The position numbers and the translations under genes are program-made. The notes beneath the pieces were generated by a model. The model saw only the letters and a program-made list of their open reading frames with translations. It had not been told where the DNA came from and made no database searches. DNA of 44,756 nt. It comes from Bacillota bacterium. Lineage in GTDB: Bacteria > Bacillota > Clostridia > Oscillospirales > Acutalibacteraceae. Shown in pieces: positions 32,274 through 40,667 of the stretch (position 1 is its first letter; each line of letters begins with the position of its first letter). Where the stretch lies: NCBI GenBank assembly GCA_022706685.1, contig JAKJCA010000019.1, positions 1 through 44,756 on the forward strand, written 5' to 3'.

Positions 32274-33278
32274 ATGACCGATAACTTATTTGACGGGGGC
32301 GCAGGCCCGCAGCCCTTCGGGGCGCCCGCGCCGCTCAACCCCGCGGCGGGGCCGAAAAAACAGCTGCGGCTGCTGAGCGCGGCCACGGGGCTGTGCATCA
32401 TCGCTTTCTACATCCTGCAGGTGGCCGTGTTTTCGCTCATCGAGGCGCTCGGCCTGTCGGGTGAGTACTACGACAACCTGCTGTTTCAAAACTCCGTCGG
32501 TTCGGTCATTTCCATCCTCTGCCTGTTCGGCCCCTTCCTGGCCGCGATGGTCCTGATGAAAAGCCAGCAAAGGCGCATCCTCGACTGCTTCGGCAAACCT
32601 TACGCGGGCGGCCTGCTGTGGCTGGCTGTGCCGGCCGGCTTCGCCGTCTGCATGGCGGGCAACGTCGTCACGGGCTGGTTTGTCAGTCTGGCGGAACGCG
32701 GCGGCGTCACGCTGACGGCGCCCGAGGCAGCCGTACCCGGCGACCCGGCCGGGATCGCCTTCCACATCGTGCAGATCGCCGTCGTCCCCGCGCTCATCGA
32801 GGAGTTCGCGCTGCGCGGCGTCGTTATGCAGCCGCTGCGCCGTTACGGCGACGCCTTCGCCGTCGCCGCGTCCTCGGTGATTTTCGCCCTGATGCACGGC
32901 AACCTGATACAGGCGCCTTTCGCGCTGATAGCGGGCGTCGGGCTGGGTTATTTCGTCATTTCCACGGGTTCGATTTGGACGGGCGTGGTTATCCACTTCC
33001 TCAACAACCTGTTTTCGGTCGTCATCTCGCTGGTGCAGTCGAACACCGGGCAGTCGGCCGACTTTGCCTATACGCTGACACTGTCCGTTTCACTGGTGGC
33101 CGGGCTCGGCTGCGTCGTCGCCTACCGTTTCGCGGACGGCCGCTACCGTTTCAGGCGGACTTCGCTGCCGCTGAGCACGGGGCAGAAGGCGGCCGCTTAC
33201 GCTTTCACCTTACCGATGCTCGTCGCCGCCGGGCTGATTGCCTGGACGACGCACTACTACGTCTCGTTCGGGGGCTGA
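32274..33278 (+). CDS. CPBP-family intramembrane glutamic endopeptidase
   Basis: A 334-residue polytopic membrane protein (about eight helices). Motif 1 is ALIEEFALRG (the EExxxR type, the catalytic Glu pair). Motif 2 is ALMHGNLIQAP (FxxxH) and motif 3 is VIHFLNN (H with Asn). This is the CAAX-protease/bacteriocin-processing family, acting within the membrane on prenylated or small hydrophobic substrates, or giving self-immunity. An acidic and Pro-rich tail of about 35 residues precedes the first helix. AGAAAGG lies before the ATG. TadA follows three bases after the stop, so they share a transcript. No bacteriocin gene is seen, so a house-keeping or regulatory proteolysis role is equally likely. 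Confidence 0.9.
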   Translation: MTDNLFDGGAGPQPFGAPAPLNPAAGPKKQLRLLSAATGLCIIAFYILQVAVFSLIEALGLSGEYYDNLLFQNSVGSVISILCLFGPFLAAMVLMKSQQRRILDCFGKPYAGGLLWLAVPAGFAVCMAGNVVTGWFVSLAERGGVTLTAPEAAVPGDPAGIAFHIVQIAVVPALIEEFALRGVVMQPLRRYGDAFAVAASSVIFALMHGNLIQAPFALIAGVGLGYFVISTGSIWTGVVIHFLNNLFSVVISLVQSNTGQSADFAYTLTLSVSLVAGLGCVVAYRFADGRYRFRRTSLPLSTGQKAAAYAFTLPMLVAAGLIAWTTHYYVSFGG

Positions 33279-33281
33279 TCG

Positions 33282-33737
33282 ATGGCGCGCAACGAATGGA
33301 TGCAGCTGGCACTCGAATTGGCGCGGCAGGCCGCCGAGGAAGGCGAAGTCCCCGTCGGCGCGGTCGTCGTGCGCGGCGGCGTCGCCGTCGGGACCGGGCG
33401 CAACCGGCGCGAAAAAAACAAAAACGCCCTCGCCCACGCGGAGCTCGAGGCGATTGACGCGGCCTGCCGGGCCCTGAACGGGTGGCGGCTTTGGGAATGC
33501 GAAATGTATGTGACGCTCGAACCCTGCCCGATGTGCGCGGGCGCCGTTATCAACGCGCGCCTGAAAAAACTCGTCTTCGGTGCGTACGACGAAAAAGCGG
33601 GTTCCTGCGGGTCGGTCGTCAACCTGTTCGACCTGCCCTACAACCACCGTCCGGAAATCGTCGGCGGGGTGATGCGGGAGGAATGCGCCGCGCTGCTGAC
33701 GGAGTTTTTCACCCGGCTGCGCGGCAAAGAAGTTTAA
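33282..33737 (+). CDS. tadA: tRNA adenosine(34) deaminase
   Basis: A 151-residue cytidine-deaminase-fold enzyme that converts A34 to inosine in tRNA-Arg(ACG). The zinc site is H52 with catalytic E54 in AHAELEAI, and C82 and C85 in PCPMCAGAV. The sequence EVPVGAVVV near residue 22 is typical of TadA. Length is normal. The ATG is three bases after the CPBP stop without a clear ribosome site, suggesting coupling. Its TAA overlaps the stop of the convergent nadC, sharing TTAA at 33734-33737. There is no terminator between them, so transcripts from both sides must overlap. Confidence 0.95.
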   Translation: MARNEWMQLALELARQAAEEGEVPVGAVVVRGGVAVGTGRNRREKNKNALAHAELEAIDAACRALNGWRLWECEMYVTLEPCPMCAGAVINARLKKLVFGAYDEKAGSCGSVVNLFDLPYNHRPEIVGGVMREECAALLTEFFTRLRGKEV

Positions 33738-34570
33738 CCTTTCACAAACTTCATCGAGATATCGAGCGCCCGGACCGAATGGGTCAGGGCGCCGACGGAG
33801 ATATAGTCGACGCCCGTCCCTGCGACTTGGGCCACGTTCTGCAGCGTAATGCCGCCGGACGCTTCGAGCACCGCGCGGCCGGCAGCGAGTTTGACCGCTT
33901 CGGCCATCGTGTCCGTATCCATATTATCGAGCATAATAATATCGGCGCCGGCTTCGAGCGCTTGGCGCACTTCGGCGAGGCTGCGCGTCTCCACCTCGAC
34001 GGTCACCGTGTGGCCGACGAAGGCGCGCGCGGCGGCGACGGCTTTCGCGATGGAACCGGCGGCGTCGATGTGGTTGTCTTTGAGCATCACGGCGTCCGAG
34101 AGGTTGAAACGGTGGTTTTTGCCTCCGCCGCAGGCGACGGCGTACTTCTGCAGCGGGCGAAGGCCGGGCAGCGTTTTGCGCGTGTCGCAGATTTTCGCTT
34201 TTGTCCCCTCTGTCCGGCGCACATACGCATCCGTCAGCGTCGCAATGCCGGACATGTGCTGCAGCAGGTTGAGCGCGGTCCGCTCGCCCTGCAGCAGCGC
34301 GAGCGTTCTGCCCGAAACTTCGGCGATGACGTCGCCCTTCGACAGGGCGGCGCCGTCTTTCAGAAAGACTTCGGCCCGGAAGGATTCGTCGAGCAGCTCG
34401 AACACGCGCAGCGCAACCTCGATGCCGCACAGCACCCCTTCCTGCTTGGCGGCGAAGCGCGCGCGGCTGGTGTGGTCCGCCGCGAAAAGGCACTCCGACG
34501 AGATGTCGCGGTTGTTGACATCTTCCAGCAGGGCGTTTTTGATCAGGCCGTCGATATAGAACCTGTTCAT
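33734..34570 (-). CDS. nadC: Nicotinate-nucleotide pyrophosphorylase (quinolinate phosphoribosyltransferase)
   Basis: A 278-residue type II phosphoribosyltransferase joining quinolinate and PRPP to nicotinate mononucleotide. Visible are ALLEDVNNRDISSE near the N-terminus, LNLLQHMSGIATLT, KICDTRKTLPGLRPLQKYAVACGGGKNHR (in pieces: DTRKTLPGLR, GGGKNHRF), LKDNHI, VEVETRS and the barrel-end motifs IIMLDNMD and EASGGITL. The ATG overlaps the nadB stop as ATGA, with GGAGG about ten bases upstream. It is last in nadABC. The stop is shared head-on with tadA. Confidence 0.96.
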   Translation of the reverse strand: MNRFYIDGLIKNALLEDVNNRDISSECLFAADHTSRARFAAKQEGVLCGIEVALRVFELLDESFRAEVFLKDGAALSKGDVIAEVSGRTLALLQGERTALNLLQHMSGIATLTDAYVRRTEGTKAKICDTRKTLPGLRPLQKYAVACGGGKNHRFNLSDAVMLKDNHIDAAGSIAKAVAAARAFVGHTVTVEVETRSLAEVRQALEAGADIIMLDNMDTDTMAEAVKLAAGRAVLEASGGITLQNVAQVAGTGVDYISVGALTHSVRALDISMKFVKG

Positions 34571-36024
34571 TTTTCTTCCGCCTCCCGTAAAATAATCGCC
34601 GCAACCACCGCAAGGCTTTTGGCCTCGCTGAACTCGGGCGTCAGGGCAAACCGCTCGTTTTCCAGGCGGCTGAGAATCGACTCGACGCGCGGCCTGCCCT
34701 GCCTGATGGCCGCCTCGTCGGGCATGACGAAATAGGCGCGCTGCATGATTTCGCGAATGGTCTGCGTCAGGCCCGGGGACAGGGGCGCACCCGATGGGTC
34801 GATGGAAACGGGAATCTCCTCGACCCCCGCGTAGCCGGCCCGGATACAGCCGGCGATGTCGAGCGCCGCGCGCCGGCCGAACACCAGCGCCTCGAGCAGG
34901 GAGTTGCTGGCCAGGCGGTTGCCGCCGTGGACGCCCGTATGCGCGCACTCGCCCGCCGCGTACAGGCGCGGGACCGTCGTCCTGCCGTTGAGGTCGACGT
35001 CGACACCGCCCATGAGGTAATGCTGGCAGGGGTAGACGGGAATGAGGTCCGCCGCGATGTCGACCCCGCGTTCCAGGCAGGCCGCGGAAATCGCGGGGAA
35101 ACGGTTGAACAGATAGTCGCGGCCGCGGCGCGTGATGTCGAGATAGAAGCGGTTGCTGCCCGTCCTGCGCGACTCGAGGAGGATGGAACGCGACACCACG
35201 TCCCTGGGCGCGAGTTCGAGGCGGTCGTCGTAGCGGTGCATGAAGCGCTCTTTATAGCCATTGAGCAGGTAAGCGCCTTCTCCCCTGACGGCCTCGCTGA
35301 TGAGGAAACGCTCCGGATTGTCCGGCGAATCGAAAGCGGTGGGGTGGAACTGGATGAAATGCAGATTTTTGATTTTCGCACCGATTTCGTAAGCGAAGCG
35401 GATGCCGTCGCCCGTCGCGGTGGGCGGGTTGGTCGTGTACATATAGACGCGGCCGATGCCGCCCGTGGCCATTAGGCAGAACCCGGCGAAAACGCTCGCG
35501 ACCGCGCCGTTGACGAAGAGGTCCGCCCGGAAACCCCCGCCCGAGGGAACGACCGAGATGATCTGGGCGTTGTCCTCCAGACAGATATTTTTGCGTTTGG
35601 AAACCTCCGCGAGGAGTTTGTCGACGATCTCTTTGCCGGTCTGGTCGCGGTGATGGTAGATGCGCCTGCGCGAATGGCCGCCTTCGAGCGTGCGGTTGAG
35701 GCTGCCGTCGGGATTGCGGTCGAATTCGACGCCGAGTTCCATGATTTTGCGGACGTCCTCGGGGCCCTCGCGCACCAGCGCCTCGACGGCGGCGACGTTG
35801 TTTTTGTAGCCGCCGGCGATGAGGGTGTCGGCGATATGCATGTCAAAACTGTCGTCTTCGTGGTCAAGCACCGCCGCGATGCCGCCCTGCGCGAGCGAAC
35901 TGCTCGAAACGGTCCTTGCGCGTTTGGCGAGCATCAGCACCCGGGTATCCCCGCCGAAAAAAAGCGAGGCGTACAGCCCGGCGACGCCGCTGCCGACTAT
36001 TAAAACGTCATAGCGTGTTTCCAT
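34567..36024 (-). CDS. nadB: L-aspartate oxidase
   Basis: A 485-residue FAD enzyme that oxidises aspartate to iminoaspartate for quinolinate synthesis. The FAD dinucleotide motif is VLIVGSGVAGLYASL. SSSSLAQGGIAAV follows. The substrate-binding segments are EGGHSRRRIYHHRDQTG and HFIQFHPTAF, with GEGAYLLN and the FAD-binding LYAAGECAHTGVHGGNRLASNSLLEALVFG (core GVHGGNRLASNSLLE). Anaerobes use fumarate or another acceptor instead of O2. It is somewhat short (often 510-540) at the C-terminal helical domain, but the core is complete. It starts one base after the nadA stop and overlaps nadC by four bases. Confidence 0.96.
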   Translation of the reverse strand: METRYDVLIVGSGVAGLYASLFFGGDTRVLMLAKRARTVSSSSLAQGGIAAVLDHEDDSFDMHIADTLIAGGYKNNVAAVEALVREGPEDVRKIMELGVEFDRNPDGSLNRTLEGGHSRRRIYHHRDQTGKEIVDKLLAEVSKRKNICLEDNAQIISVVPSGGGFRADLFVNGAVASVFAGFCLMATGGIGRVYMYTTNPPTATGDGIRFAYEIGAKIKNLHFIQFHPTAFDSPDNPERFLISEAVRGEGAYLLNGYKERFMHRYDDRLELAPRDVVSRSILLESRRTGSNRFYLDITRRGRDYLFNRFPAISAACLERGVDIAADLIPVYPCQHYLMGGVDVDLNGRTTVPRLYAAGECAHTGVHGGNRLASNSLLEALVFGRRAALDIAGCIRAGYAGVEEIPVSIDPSGAPLSPGLTQTIREIMQRAYFVMPDEAAIRQGRPRVESILSRLENERFALTPEFSEAKSLAVVAAIILREAEEK

Positions 36025-36025
36025 T

Positions 36026-36946
36026 TCAACCGCCGAGTTCCAGCATTTTTTCGACGCAGCGCGCCGCGCCGCGCATGACCGCGGGGTCGAGTTCGATTAT
36101 TTCGCCGCCGGCGCCCCTGACGCAGCCGAGCAGGGCGCGCGGGGTGGTGTATTTCATATCCGGGCAGGTCAGTTTGCGCGGGGCGAGCAGATACAGTTCC
36201 TTTTCCGGATGCCGCTGTTTGAGCAGGTCCCAGACACCGCGCTCCGTGCCGATGATGACGCCTCGTTCGGCTGCCAGCGCGTAGGCGATGATTTCGGCCG
36301 TCGAGCCGACCATGTCGGCCAGGCGCGTCACCTCCGGCAGACATTCCGGATGGACGGCCAGCAGCGCGCCGGGATGGGCTTTTTTCGCCTTGATGACGTC
36401 GGCGGCAGTCAGTGCCCGGTGCACGGGGCAGCAGCCGTCCCAAAGGATCAGATGCTTTTCCGGCAGGCGGCTTTGGACCCAGGCGCCGAGGTTTTGGTCG
36501 GGGATGAACAAAATGTCTTTTTCGCGCAGCGACGAGACGATTCTTACCGCCGACGAGGAGGTGACGCAGACGTCGCAGACGGCCTTGAGGGCGGCGGTGG
36601 TGTTGATGTATGCCACGACCGGAACGCCCGGGTTCTCTTTTTTGAACGCGAGCACGCGCGCCGGCTCGATTTGCTCCGCCATGGGGCAGGAAGCGCGTGC
36701 GTCGGCCAGAAGCACTTCTTTTTCGGGCGAGAGGAGTTTGACCGTTTCGGCCATGAAGCGGACGCCGCACATGACCACGCGCTTTTCCGGGCGGCCTTTC
36801 GCCGCGCGGGCCAGAGCGAAGGAATCGCCTGTCACGTCCGCCGCCGCCTGGACAGCCGGCGGCTGGTAGGTATGCGCGAGCACCAGGACACCGCGACGGG
36901 CTTTTTCTTCCCCGATGAGGTCCGTGAGCCGCTGGCCTTTTTTCAT
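36026..36946 (-). CDS. nadA: Quinolinate synthase
   Basis: A 306-residue 4Fe-4S dehydratase that condenses iminoaspartate and dihydroxyacetone phosphate to quinolinate. The cluster ligands are C87 (ASCPMA), C173 (GCCPVH) and C261 (LTCPDMKYT), spaced as in the compact NadA class. Other family segments are LAHTYQPP, VVMCGVRFMAETVKLL, AYINTTAALKAVCDVCVTSSSAV and PDQNLG. GGAGG is six bases before the ATG. It is first in nadABC, whose -10 (TATAAT on the minus strand, 36989-36994) lacks a good -35. It lies directly downstream of the isolated 5S rRNA unit. Confidence 0.96.
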   Translation of the reverse strand: MKKGQRLTDLIGEEKARRGVLVLAHTYQPPAVQAAADVTGDSFALARAAKGRPEKRVVMCGVRFMAETVKLLSPEKEVLLADARASCPMAEQIEPARVLAFKKENPGVPVVAYINTTAALKAVCDVCVTSSSAVRIVSSLREKDILFIPDQNLGAWVQSRLPEKHLILWDGCCPVHRALTAADVIKAKKAHPGALLAVHPECLPEVTRLADMVGSTAEIIAYALAAERGVIIGTERGVWDLLKQRHPEKELYLLAPRKLTCPDMKYTTPRALLGCVRGAGGEIIELDPAVMRGAARCVEKMLELGG

Positions 36947-36988
36947 AGGATACCTCCGCGCAACCGGCGCCTGTAAATGTTGAAGAAT

Positions 36989-36994
36989 ATTATA
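36989..36994 (-). promoter_or_regulatory. -10 element of the nadABC operon
   Basis: TATAAT on the minus strand, about 43 bases before the nadA start and downstream of the 5S terminator. The -35 position reads CGGACG, so an activator or weak expression is possible. Confidence 0.45.
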
Positions 36995-37025
36995 TCATAA
37001 AAGCCGACGGGCGTCCGCGGCAGGC

Positions 37026-37057
37026 AAAGAAAAACAGCCCCCCTGCTGGGAGACTGC
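37026..37057 (-). terminator. Intrinsic terminator of the 5S rRNA gene
   Basis: On the minus strand CAGTCTCCC-AGC-AGGGGGGCTG (37035-37056) is followed by a T-rich tract (TTTTTCTTT), 12 bases after the 5S 3' end. Confidence 0.8.
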
Positions 37058-37067
37058 TTTTATAGAT

Positions 37068-37183
37068 GCCGGCACCGTCCTATTTTCCCGGGAGGCTGCC
37101 CTCCGAGTATCTTCGGCACCGATGAGCTTAACTACCGTGTTCGGGATGGGAACGGGTGGGACCTCATCGTTATAGGCACCGAC
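37068..37183 (-). rRNA. rrf: 5S ribosomal RNA, isolated copy
   Basis: About 116 bases. The core on the minus strand reads GATGAGGTCCCACCCGTTCC, then CCCGAACACGG, AGTTAAGCTC and GCCGAAGATACT, all universal 5S landmarks. The terminal stem GTCGGTGCC (5') pairs with GGTGCCGGC (3') including G-U pairs, which sets the ends. No 16S, 23S or tRNA is near. A well-formed promoter lies 35 bases upstream and a terminator follows, so it is an independent unit between flavin reductase and nadA. Confidence 0.95.
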
Positions 37184-37217
37184 TACGCGCTCCGTTTTGA
37201 GGCGGAAACGCTCCGCT

Positions 37218-37246
37218 ATTATAGCAACACAAAAAGAGGAATGCAA
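37218..37246 (-). promoter_or_regulatory. Promoter of the 5S rRNA gene
   Basis: On the minus strand TTGCAT (37241-37246), 17 bases, then TATAAT (37218-37223), with TGC before the hexamer (extended -10). The start would be near 37211. This is among the best promoters in the window. Confidence 0.7.
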
Positions 37247-37254
37247 GCCCTTTT

Positions 37255-37758
37255 TTAAATTTTTTTCAAAGTTTTGACGATTTCGCCGACAAAAACCGTA
37301 TGATAGTCGCCGGAAGAATAATTCTCTTCAATCGAAGCGTCGAGAAACCCGGCGGGGTCCAGTTTTTGCGTGGCGATCGTTTTGCACAGCAGCACGGTCT
37401 GCGCCTGCCCGAGGTAGACGAAGCCGTTGTCGAAAACCGGCGTCAGGCCTGTGGCCGCCGCTTTGTCGACGTCGCGGCCGCTTTTGGAGCCGCAGAAAGA
37501 CATCTCTTTTTTGAAGCCCCCGTCGAACATGCTGACGGTGAAACAGCCGTGCTTGAGCAGAAATTCGTGCGTGTAGCGCTGCGGCCGGACAAAGAGGTAG
37601 AACACGTCGCGGCCCCACAGTTCGCCGATGCCGCCCCAACTGACGGTCATCATATTCCAGGCGGTTTCGTCCCCTGCGCTGACCAGCGCCCAGTCGTCGT
37701 TGATAAGTTTCACGGCGCTTTGGGCCACCTGCCTGATGTCGATTTCTTTGAAAGCCAA
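37255..37758 (-). CDS. Flavin reductase (flavoredoxin-like) family protein
   Basis: A 167-residue split-barrel FMN-binding protein. WNMMTVSWGGIGELWGRDVFYLFVRPQRYTHEFL carries the conserved flavin-binding segments (core MMTVSWGGIG and VRPQRYTHEF), followed by FTVSMF. The family includes flavin reductases and electron-transfer flavoredoxins; the partner is unknown. The start is TTG at 37758, supported by GGAGGG six bases upstream. An 8-bp hairpin (37777-37799) lies just before the ribosome site. The gene reads toward the 5S rRNA; no terminator separates them, so read-through into the 5S promoter region is possible. Confidence 0.88.
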   Translation of the reverse strand: MAFKEIDIRQVAQSAVKLINDDWALVSAGDETAWNMMTVSWGGIGELWGRDVFYLFVRPQRYTHEFLLKHGCFTVSMFDGGFKKEMSFCGSKSGRDVDKAAATGLTPVFDNGFVYLGQAQTVLLCKTIATQKLDPAGFLDASIEENYSSGDYHTVFVGEIVKTLKKI

Positions 37759-37776
37759 GTCAATCCCTCCTCATGA

Positions 37777-37799
37777 CTGCCGCGCGGGTTTCGCGGCAG
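37777..37799. promoter_or_regulatory. GC-rich hairpin in the leader of the flavin reductase gene
   Basis: CTGCCGCG (37777-37784) and CGCGGCAG (37792-37799) form a perfect stem, 7 bases upstream of the GGAGGG of the flavin reductase. On the plus strand TTTTC follows, so it might instead be an orphan terminator. Confidence 0.4.
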
Positions 37800-37875
37800 T
37801 TTTCATAACCCGTTCACATATTGTAAGGCAAAACAAGGTACAATGGCAAGCACCGAACCCGAAGGAGGCGATATC

Positions 37876-38559
37876 ATGAGCGAAAATCATACGCCGGAAA
37901 TCCAGGGCAACCTCAGGCGCTTTATGCTGCGCGTGCCGGATGAAATCTGCGCGTGCTCGGGCATCCGGATTATGGGCCGGCTGTTCAAGTCGCTGCTGTT
38001 TTCCACCGACGTGAGCATCATCCGCAACACCAACGCGGACGCGGTCATCGCCGTGTATCCTTTCACCCCGCAGCCGGTCATCACTCAAGCGCTGATTTCC
38101 GCCGCGGATACGCCGGTGCTCGTGGGCGTCGGCGGAGGGCTGACGCAGGGCATCCGCGTGGTGAACCTGGCGCTGCACGCGGAGTTTCAGGGCGCGCTGG
38201 GCGTTGTCGTCAATTCGCCCACGTCCAACGAGGTCATCCGGGAACTGAAGGAGACCGTCGACATACCGGTCGTCGTAACCGTCGTGTCTGAAAAAGACGA
38301 TATCGCCAAACGCCTCGAAGCGGGCGCCGATATCCTCAACGTGTCGGGTGCGGCGAAAACCGCGCAGCTCGTCGCGCGCATCCGGCAGGATTATCCAGAC
38401 GTCCCCGTCATCGCTACGGGCGGGCAGACGCCGGAATCCATCGCCGCGACCGTCGCCGCCGGCGCCAACGCGATTACCTGGACGCCGCCGTCGTCGGGGC
38501 AGATCTTCCGCGACATTATGGAAGCGTATAGAAAAAACGAGCCGCACCCGGAGTTTTAG
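37876..38559 (+). CDS. Predicted TIM-barrel phosphate-binding protein of unknown function
   Basis: A 227-residue soluble protein with a beta/alpha-barrel rhythm: ADAVIAVYPF, TPVLVGVGGG, GALGVVVNSPT, IPVVVTVVSEKDDI, AGADILNVSGAAK, VPVIATGGQTPESI and AGANAITWTPP at successive strand ends. The late ATGGxT and the final strand with small residues resemble the phosphate-binding corner of IMP-dehydrogenase, nicotinate-phosphoribosyltransferase-like and nitronate-monooxygenase barrels. No catalytic signature is evident, so no reaction is assigned. N-terminal cysteines (EICACSG) are notable. GGAGG is seven bases before the ATG at 37876. It is a single gene with its own terminator, divergent from the flavin reductase. 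Confidence 0.75.
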   Translation: MSENHTPEIQGNLRRFMLRVPDEICACSGIRIMGRLFKSLLFSTDVSIIRNTNADAVIAVYPFTPQPVITQALISAADTPVLVGVGGGLTQGIRVVNLALHAEFQGALGVVVNSPTSNEVIRELKETVDIPVVVTVVSEKDDIAKRLEAGADILNVSGAAKTAQLVARIRQDYPDVPVIATGGQTPESIAATVAAGANAITWTPPSSGQIFRDIMEAYRKNEPHPEF

Positions 38560-38582
38560 CGGGCGGGCAATTCTATGAAAAG

Positions 38583-38628
38583 GGCTGTATCGAAACGACG
38601 GGTTCAAGTTGTTGGATACAGCCTTTTT
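38583..38628. terminator. Terminator between the TIM-barrel gene and DUF2207
   Basis: GGCTGTATC (38583-38591) pairs with GATACAGCC (38615-38623), followed by TTTTT. A short A-run on the left lets it serve the convergent DUF2207 gene too. Confidence 0.8.
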
Positions 38629-38690
38629 GCATTTTCAAACCCGGGCGCAAACCGCGGCAAGGTGTGCGGCTCGATATTTTTCAACGATTT

Positions 38691-40667
38691 TCACCACGAC
38701 CCGCCGCCGCCGCCGCCCGAACCCCCGCCCGAGGAGCCGCCGCCGGAACTACCGCCGGACGGGCTTGAGGACATCGCAGAAACGGCGGATGTCATGGTTT
38801 CGTTCATAAATGAACCGAATGACGCTGCATTGAAAGCCGCGCTGCCGGCATACCAGTCCGGCGGCTGCAGCGCAATCATCTCGAACTTCTTGATCCACAG
38901 CTCCGATACGCCGAGCACATAGGTGTAGGGCAGAATATCATAGAAATATGAGGGGTCCTGCAGCACCAGCTCCTCCAGTTTCGGCTTTTCGGCAAATTCC
39001 AGAAAATTTTTAAAACCCCGTATTTTGCCGAGCATTTCGTTGCCGTAGGGTGTTCGCTTCGGCATGACTTTCAGCATCATGACCATGACAAAAACACAGG
39101 CCAGTCCCACAATATAGGCGGCCAGATAATAATAATCAACCAGCAGAGCGGGCAGAACAAGCGACACCCAGGGCGCGCCGCCGAAACCGAGCCCCCAGAC
39201 AAGGCCGAATATTTTGAGGGGGATTTTCGTCTTGCCGAACAGCATGCCGGCCATGGCCGAAAACCCGATCGCGGGGAAAAGCAGCGCAATCGGCAGTAAG
39301 GAAGAACCGCCGTATTCGAGAACCGGCCTGACGGTAATCAGCGCGTATACCGCGAGAATCATCGCGCCGACGAAAAAGCCTTTGCCCAGCGAACTTTTTT
39401 CGAAAATGCCGTACCTGTTTTCTTTACTGTTGAGATTTTGGACAATTTTGTTGAGCGTCACATAAAAACTGTTTTTCAGGTCTTCGGAGGTGACTTCATC
39501 TCTGCTGACAGAGTAGTCGGCGGTTTGCGCGGCATTGCCCGCGCCCAGCAAACTTTTAAGGTCGGCCATCGTCGGCTTTTTCGGCGTGCTGAACAACCCG
39601 GATAAAAAAATTCTCTCGTTGAGATTGTCCCCGTCATATTCTTTCAGTTTGGTGAGCTTGAAGGCTTTCGTTTTCATGAATAGCGACCGCTGCTCAAACT
39701 CCGTAATTTTGAGGTAACCTTTGCCGGCCAGGTAAATCAGCAGCGACACCACGTCGCTCGCTTCCGCCTTGCCTTTGTATATAAAACCGACTTCGGCGCT
39801 GTTGAGGCCTTTCGGCGGATAGAACTCCACCGGTTCGACCACCATATCGTCCCTGCCGACCTTCATCCAGAGAAAAACCGTCAGCAGCATCAGCAAGACA
39901 GGCACCGTGAAGGAAAGAACCAGCGGCAAATCCCATTGGTGCGCGGGTTTGACAAAATACCCTTCCGGCAGCTGAACCCTTACGGTCAGCGCCTCACCCG
40001 CGTTGAGAACGCCTTCATAGCGCCCGGTTATGACGTTGCCTTTGACTTCATAGGTGATGCCGCCGCTGTCGGTCGAGCCGGAATACCCGTGTGCGAACCC
40101 GAGTTTGGCCGCGTCAAATGTTTTGGGCATGACGATGGTGAAGGTGACGTTGCCGACGGGCGTATCCCAATGGTCGCCGATCAAATTGAAATAAAATTCG
40201 TCGTAACCCTTGCCTGTGTCCCTGCCGATGTGATAGGTGTAGGCGATTTGGTAGTTTTTGGGGCCGGTGACCGTGACATCTTCCTCTCCGATTTTCAAAA
40301 CCCTGTATCCGTCGGATACGGACGACGTGAAGGGCGCGTCAACGCTGACGTTCGTAATCTTCGCCCGGTTGAACGACGTCGTCCCGTCGAGGCGTTCCAC
40401 TTTGTTTTTTAACGGGATTTCGCGATAGATACCGTGCCTGGCCTGGTGAAAATAAGCCTCGATACGCTCCGTGATATCGAATGAATTGTCCTCGTTGACG
40501 TTGATACGGATATCGTAGCTGTCCAGTAAATACGCATAGGAATCGTAAGCGCTGTCGGCGCTTAATTTATTCTGCTGCGTGGCGGCGCCGGCCGCCGACA
40601 ACGCGCAAAGGGATGCAATCAGCAAAAACACAGGTACGGCGGCAAAAATCCTCAACGCCTTTTTCAT
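38691..40667 (-). CDS. DUF2207 domain membrane protein
   Basis: A 658-residue protein with a signal peptide (KKALRIFAAVPVFLLIASLCALSAAGA). The extracytoplasmic DUF2207 domain (about 45-265) contains DIRINVNEDNSFDITERIEAYF, in pieces DSYDIRINV and FDITERI, and HGIYREIPL. A membrane helix follows near 275-298. A cytosolic part starts with PPKGLNSAEVGFIYKGKA, and more helices lie near 480-575. The C-terminus is SSGGGSSGGGSGGGGGGSW, the Gly/Ser tail seen in many members. The function of the family is unknown. The ATG at 40667 is chosen for GGAGG five bases upstream; the frame is open 62 codons beyond without a ribosome site. It stands alone. Confidence 0.9.
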   Translation of the reverse strand: MKKALRIFAAVPVFLLIASLCALSAAGAATQQNKLSADSAYDSYAYLLDSYDIRINVNEDNSFDITERIEAYFHQARHGIYREIPLKNKVERLDGTTSFNRAKITNVSVDAPFTSSVSDGYRVLKIGEEDVTVTGPKNYQIAYTYHIGRDTGKGYDEFYFNLIGDHWDTPVGNVTFTIVMPKTFDAAKLGFAHGYSGSTDSGGITYEVKGNVITGRYEGVLNAGEALTVRVQLPEGYFVKPAHQWDLPLVLSFTVPVLLMLLTVFLWMKVGRDDMVVEPVEFYPPKGLNSAEVGFIYKGKAEASDVVSLLIYLAGKGYLKITEFEQRSLFMKTKAFKLTKLKEYDGDNLNERIFLSGLFSTPKKPTMADLKSLLGAGNAAQTADYSVSRDEVTSEDLKNSFYVTLNKIVQNLNSKENRYGIFEKSSLGKGFFVGAMILAVYALITVRPVLEYGGSSLLPIALLFPAIGFSAMAGMLFGKTKIPLKIFGLVWGLGFGGAPWVSLVLPALLVDYYYLAAYIVGLACVFVMVMMLKVMPKRTPYGNEMLGKIRGFKNFLEFAEKPKLEELVLQDPSYFYDILPYTYVLGVSELWIKKFEMIALQPPDWYAGSAAFNAASFGSFMNETMTSAVSAMSSSPSGGSSGGGSSGGGSGGGGGGSW

